DNA from: Labrys sp. WJW
GTDB lineage: Bacteria; Pseudomonadota; Alphaproteobacteria; Rhizobiales; Labraceae
NCBI RefSeq assembly: GCF_001676615.1
Contig: NZ_LYXZ01000062.1
Coordinates: 1 to 64,000 of the forward strand
Direction of reading: 5' to 3'
Length of the DNA stretch: 64,000 bases
This document shows positions 61,683 to 64,000 of the stretch, in pieces. The stretch's first letter is position 1. Each line of letters starts with the position of its first letter. The translations under genes were made by a program, and so were the position numbers. The notes under the pieces are model-generated. The model was not told the DNA's origin, did no database searches, and worked only from the letters and a program-made list of their open reading frames with translations.

Positions 61683-62794
61683 CAGCCCTGCCGCGCCACA
61701 TGCCCAATCACGAAGCTGTGCTGAATGCCTTGCCGCACGCCATTCTCTCGGTGGATGCGCAGGGCAGGGTGCTCGATGCCAACATGGCCGCCGAGGCCTT
61801 CTTCGACGTCAGCGCGCCGATGATGCGGCGTAATTTGATCAAGGACCTGCTGCCTTTCGGTTCGCCGCTGCTGGCCCTGATCGACCAGGTCCGCGAGCGC
61901 AATGCGCCCGTGAACGAATATCGCGTCGATCTCGGCTCGCCCCGGCTCGGCGGAGAGCGGCATGTCGACATCCAGGTCGCGCCGATGCAGGACCAGTCCG
62001 GCGGCGTGGTGATCATGCTGCAGGAACGCACCATCGCCGACAAGATGGACCGCCAGCTCACCCATCGGGGCGCCGCCCGTTCGGTGACGGCGCTGGCAGC
62101 CATGCTGGCCCATGAGATCAAGAACCCGCTCTCCGGCATTCGCGGCGCGGCCCAGCTCCTGGAGCAGTCGGTCGAGGACGCCGATCGCGAGCTGACGCAG
62201 CTGATCTGCGAGGAGGCCGATCGCATCGTCAAGCTGGTCGACCGCATGGAGGTGTTCTCGGACGAGCGCCCGGTGGCGCGCAGCCCGGTGAACATCCATG
62301 TCGTGCTGGAGCATGTGAAGAAGCTGGCCCAGTCCGGCTTTGCCCGCAAGATCAAGTTCATCGAGGACTACGATCCCTCGCTGCCACCCGTGCATGCCAA
62401 CAAGGACCAACTCGTCCAGGTCGTGCTCAACCTGGTCAAGAATGCCGCCGAGGCCATCGACGGCGAGGCGGATGGCGAGATTACCATGACCACCGGCTTC
62501 AAGCCGGGCGTGCGCCTTTCGGTGCCGGGATCATCCTCGCGGGTCAGCCTGCCCATCGAAGTGTGCATCAAGGATAGCGGGCCGGGCGTGGCGCCGGATC
62601 TCCTGCCTTATCTGTTCGATCCCTTCGTCACCACCAAGACCAGCGGCACCGGGCTGGGACTGGCCCTCGTCGCCAAGATCGTCGGCGATCACGGGGGGAT
62701 CGTCGAATGCGAAAGCCAGAACAAGCGTACGGTCTTTCGCATCCTTCTCCCCATGTATCGTTCCGACTCCGAAGCAAAGCGCCTTCAGCCGTGA
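61679..62794 (+). CDS. ntrB: Nitrogen regulation sensor kinase NtrB (GlnL)
   Basis: A 371-residue cytoplasmic histidine kinase. A PAS domain (about 10-125) has ALPHAILSVDAQGRVLDANM. His145 lies in AMLAHEIKNPLSGIRGAAQL. The ATPase domain shows NLVKNAAEAIDGEADG (N box), KDSGPGVAPDLLPYLFDPFV (G1/F) and TSGTGLGLALVAKIV (G2). It phosphorylates NtrC under nitrogen limitation, controlled by PII. It is coupled to dusB. Confidence 0.95.
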   Translation: MTALPRHMPNHEAVLNALPHAILSVDAQGRVLDANMAAEAFFDVSAPMMRRNLIKDLLPFGSPLLALIDQVRERNAPVNEYRVDLGSPRLGGERHVDIQVAPMQDQSGGVVIMLQERTIADKMDRQLTHRGAARSVTALAAMLAHEIKNPLSGIRGAAQLLEQSVEDADRELTQLICEEADRIVKLVDRMEVFSDERPVARSPVNIHVVLEHVKKLAQSGFARKIKFIEDYDPSLPPVHANKDQLVQVVLNLVKNAAEAIDGEADGEITMTTGFKPGVRLSVPGSSSRVSLPIEVCIKDSGPGVAPDLLPYLFDPFVTTKTSGTGLGLALVAKIVGDHGGIVECESQNKRTVFRILLPMYRSDSEAKRLQP

Positions 62795-62875
62795 ACGCTT
62801 GTTTGTTCTTTCTCTTTGGTTCGACGCGTCTTTGCGATTTGAACTGAAACGCTCAAATCACGAAACGCTTTAGCG
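62792..62875 (-). repeat. Dispersed intergenic repeat, copy H
   Basis: GAACGCTTGTTTGTTCTTTC, TCTTTGGTTCGACGCGTCTT and TGCGATTT give an inverted copy, with CACGAAACGCTTTAGCG closing it. It fills nearly all of the 97-bp gap between ntrB and ntrC and ends 16 bp before the ntrC ATG. Confidence 0.78.
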
Positions 62876-62891
62876 CATAGGAAAACCGAGT

Positions 62892-64000
<1,109 letters not shown>

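Overview
The window is a high-GC chromosomal segment of an alphaproteobacterium, most likely of the order Hyphomicrobiales (Rhizobiales). The evidence is the conserved gene order (dinB, DUF3572, divK ... rpmG, MFS, NUDIX, DUF983, rnr, topA, dprA, plsY, pyrC, pyrB, ruvX, gatCAB), the nifR3-ntrB-ntrC operon, an NDUFS4-like complex I subunit, and a red-type (form IC) RuBisCO operon ordered cbbF-P-T-A-L-S-X-E. The host is probably a facultative autotroph that also catabolises branched-chain amino acids. No phage, plasmid or CRISPR module was seen. Species cannot be fixed by reading alone.

Layout. 1-1149: the end of recJ and an aldo/keto reductase. 1337-12627: a leucine/isovalerate catabolic island. 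It has a divergent TetR regulator, both methylcrotonyl-CoA carboxylase subunits, methylglutaconyl-CoA hydratase, HMG-CoA lyase, isovaleryl-CoA dehydrogenase, and the E1a/E1b/E2 parts of branched-chain 2-oxoacid dehydrogenase (no E3). Together they take leucine-derived 2-oxoisocaproate to acetoacetate and acetyl-CoA. 12675-20639: housekeeping genes (DedA, glyoxalase, sirtuin, double cold-shock protein, DUF192, NDUFS4, ArnT-like transferase, DinB, DUF3572, DivK) with tRNA-Glu, tRNA-Pro and tRNA-Arg.

20690-30783: the Calvin-Benson-Bassham operon under divergent CbbR. It sits between divK and rpmG, where relatives usually carry pleD. An MFS gene at its far edge is only half length, which suggests the operon was inserted there. 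30820-45821: a minus-strand housekeeping block (rpmG, NUDIX, DUF983, rnr, topA, dprA, plsY, pyrC, pyrB) interrupted by plus-strand periplasmic genes. The pyrC product has lost its metal-binding HxH motif. 46295-52057: an ABC-F ATPase, a transporter, a dehydrogenase, ruvX and a UPF0173 hydrolase. 52128-54892: a secreted caspase-like protein next to a Sel1-type protein that is a paralogue of its whole non-protease half. This pair is the best candidate here for an undescribed system. 55087-58845: gatC, gatA, a chorismate mutase and gatB. 58923-64000: a bicupin, a DUF2147 protein, and dusB/nifR3-ntrB-ntrC (ntrC cut by the window end).

Non-coding structure is rich. A 287-bp element with 25-bp inverted termini and TA flanks abuts the TetR start codon. 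At least eight related copies of an intergenic repeat (core GCAAAGACGCGTC ... CAAAGAG ... GAGCAAAC) are scattered through the window. Several other strong palindromes mark gene ends. All function calls rest on reading protein motifs by eye; no database search was possible.
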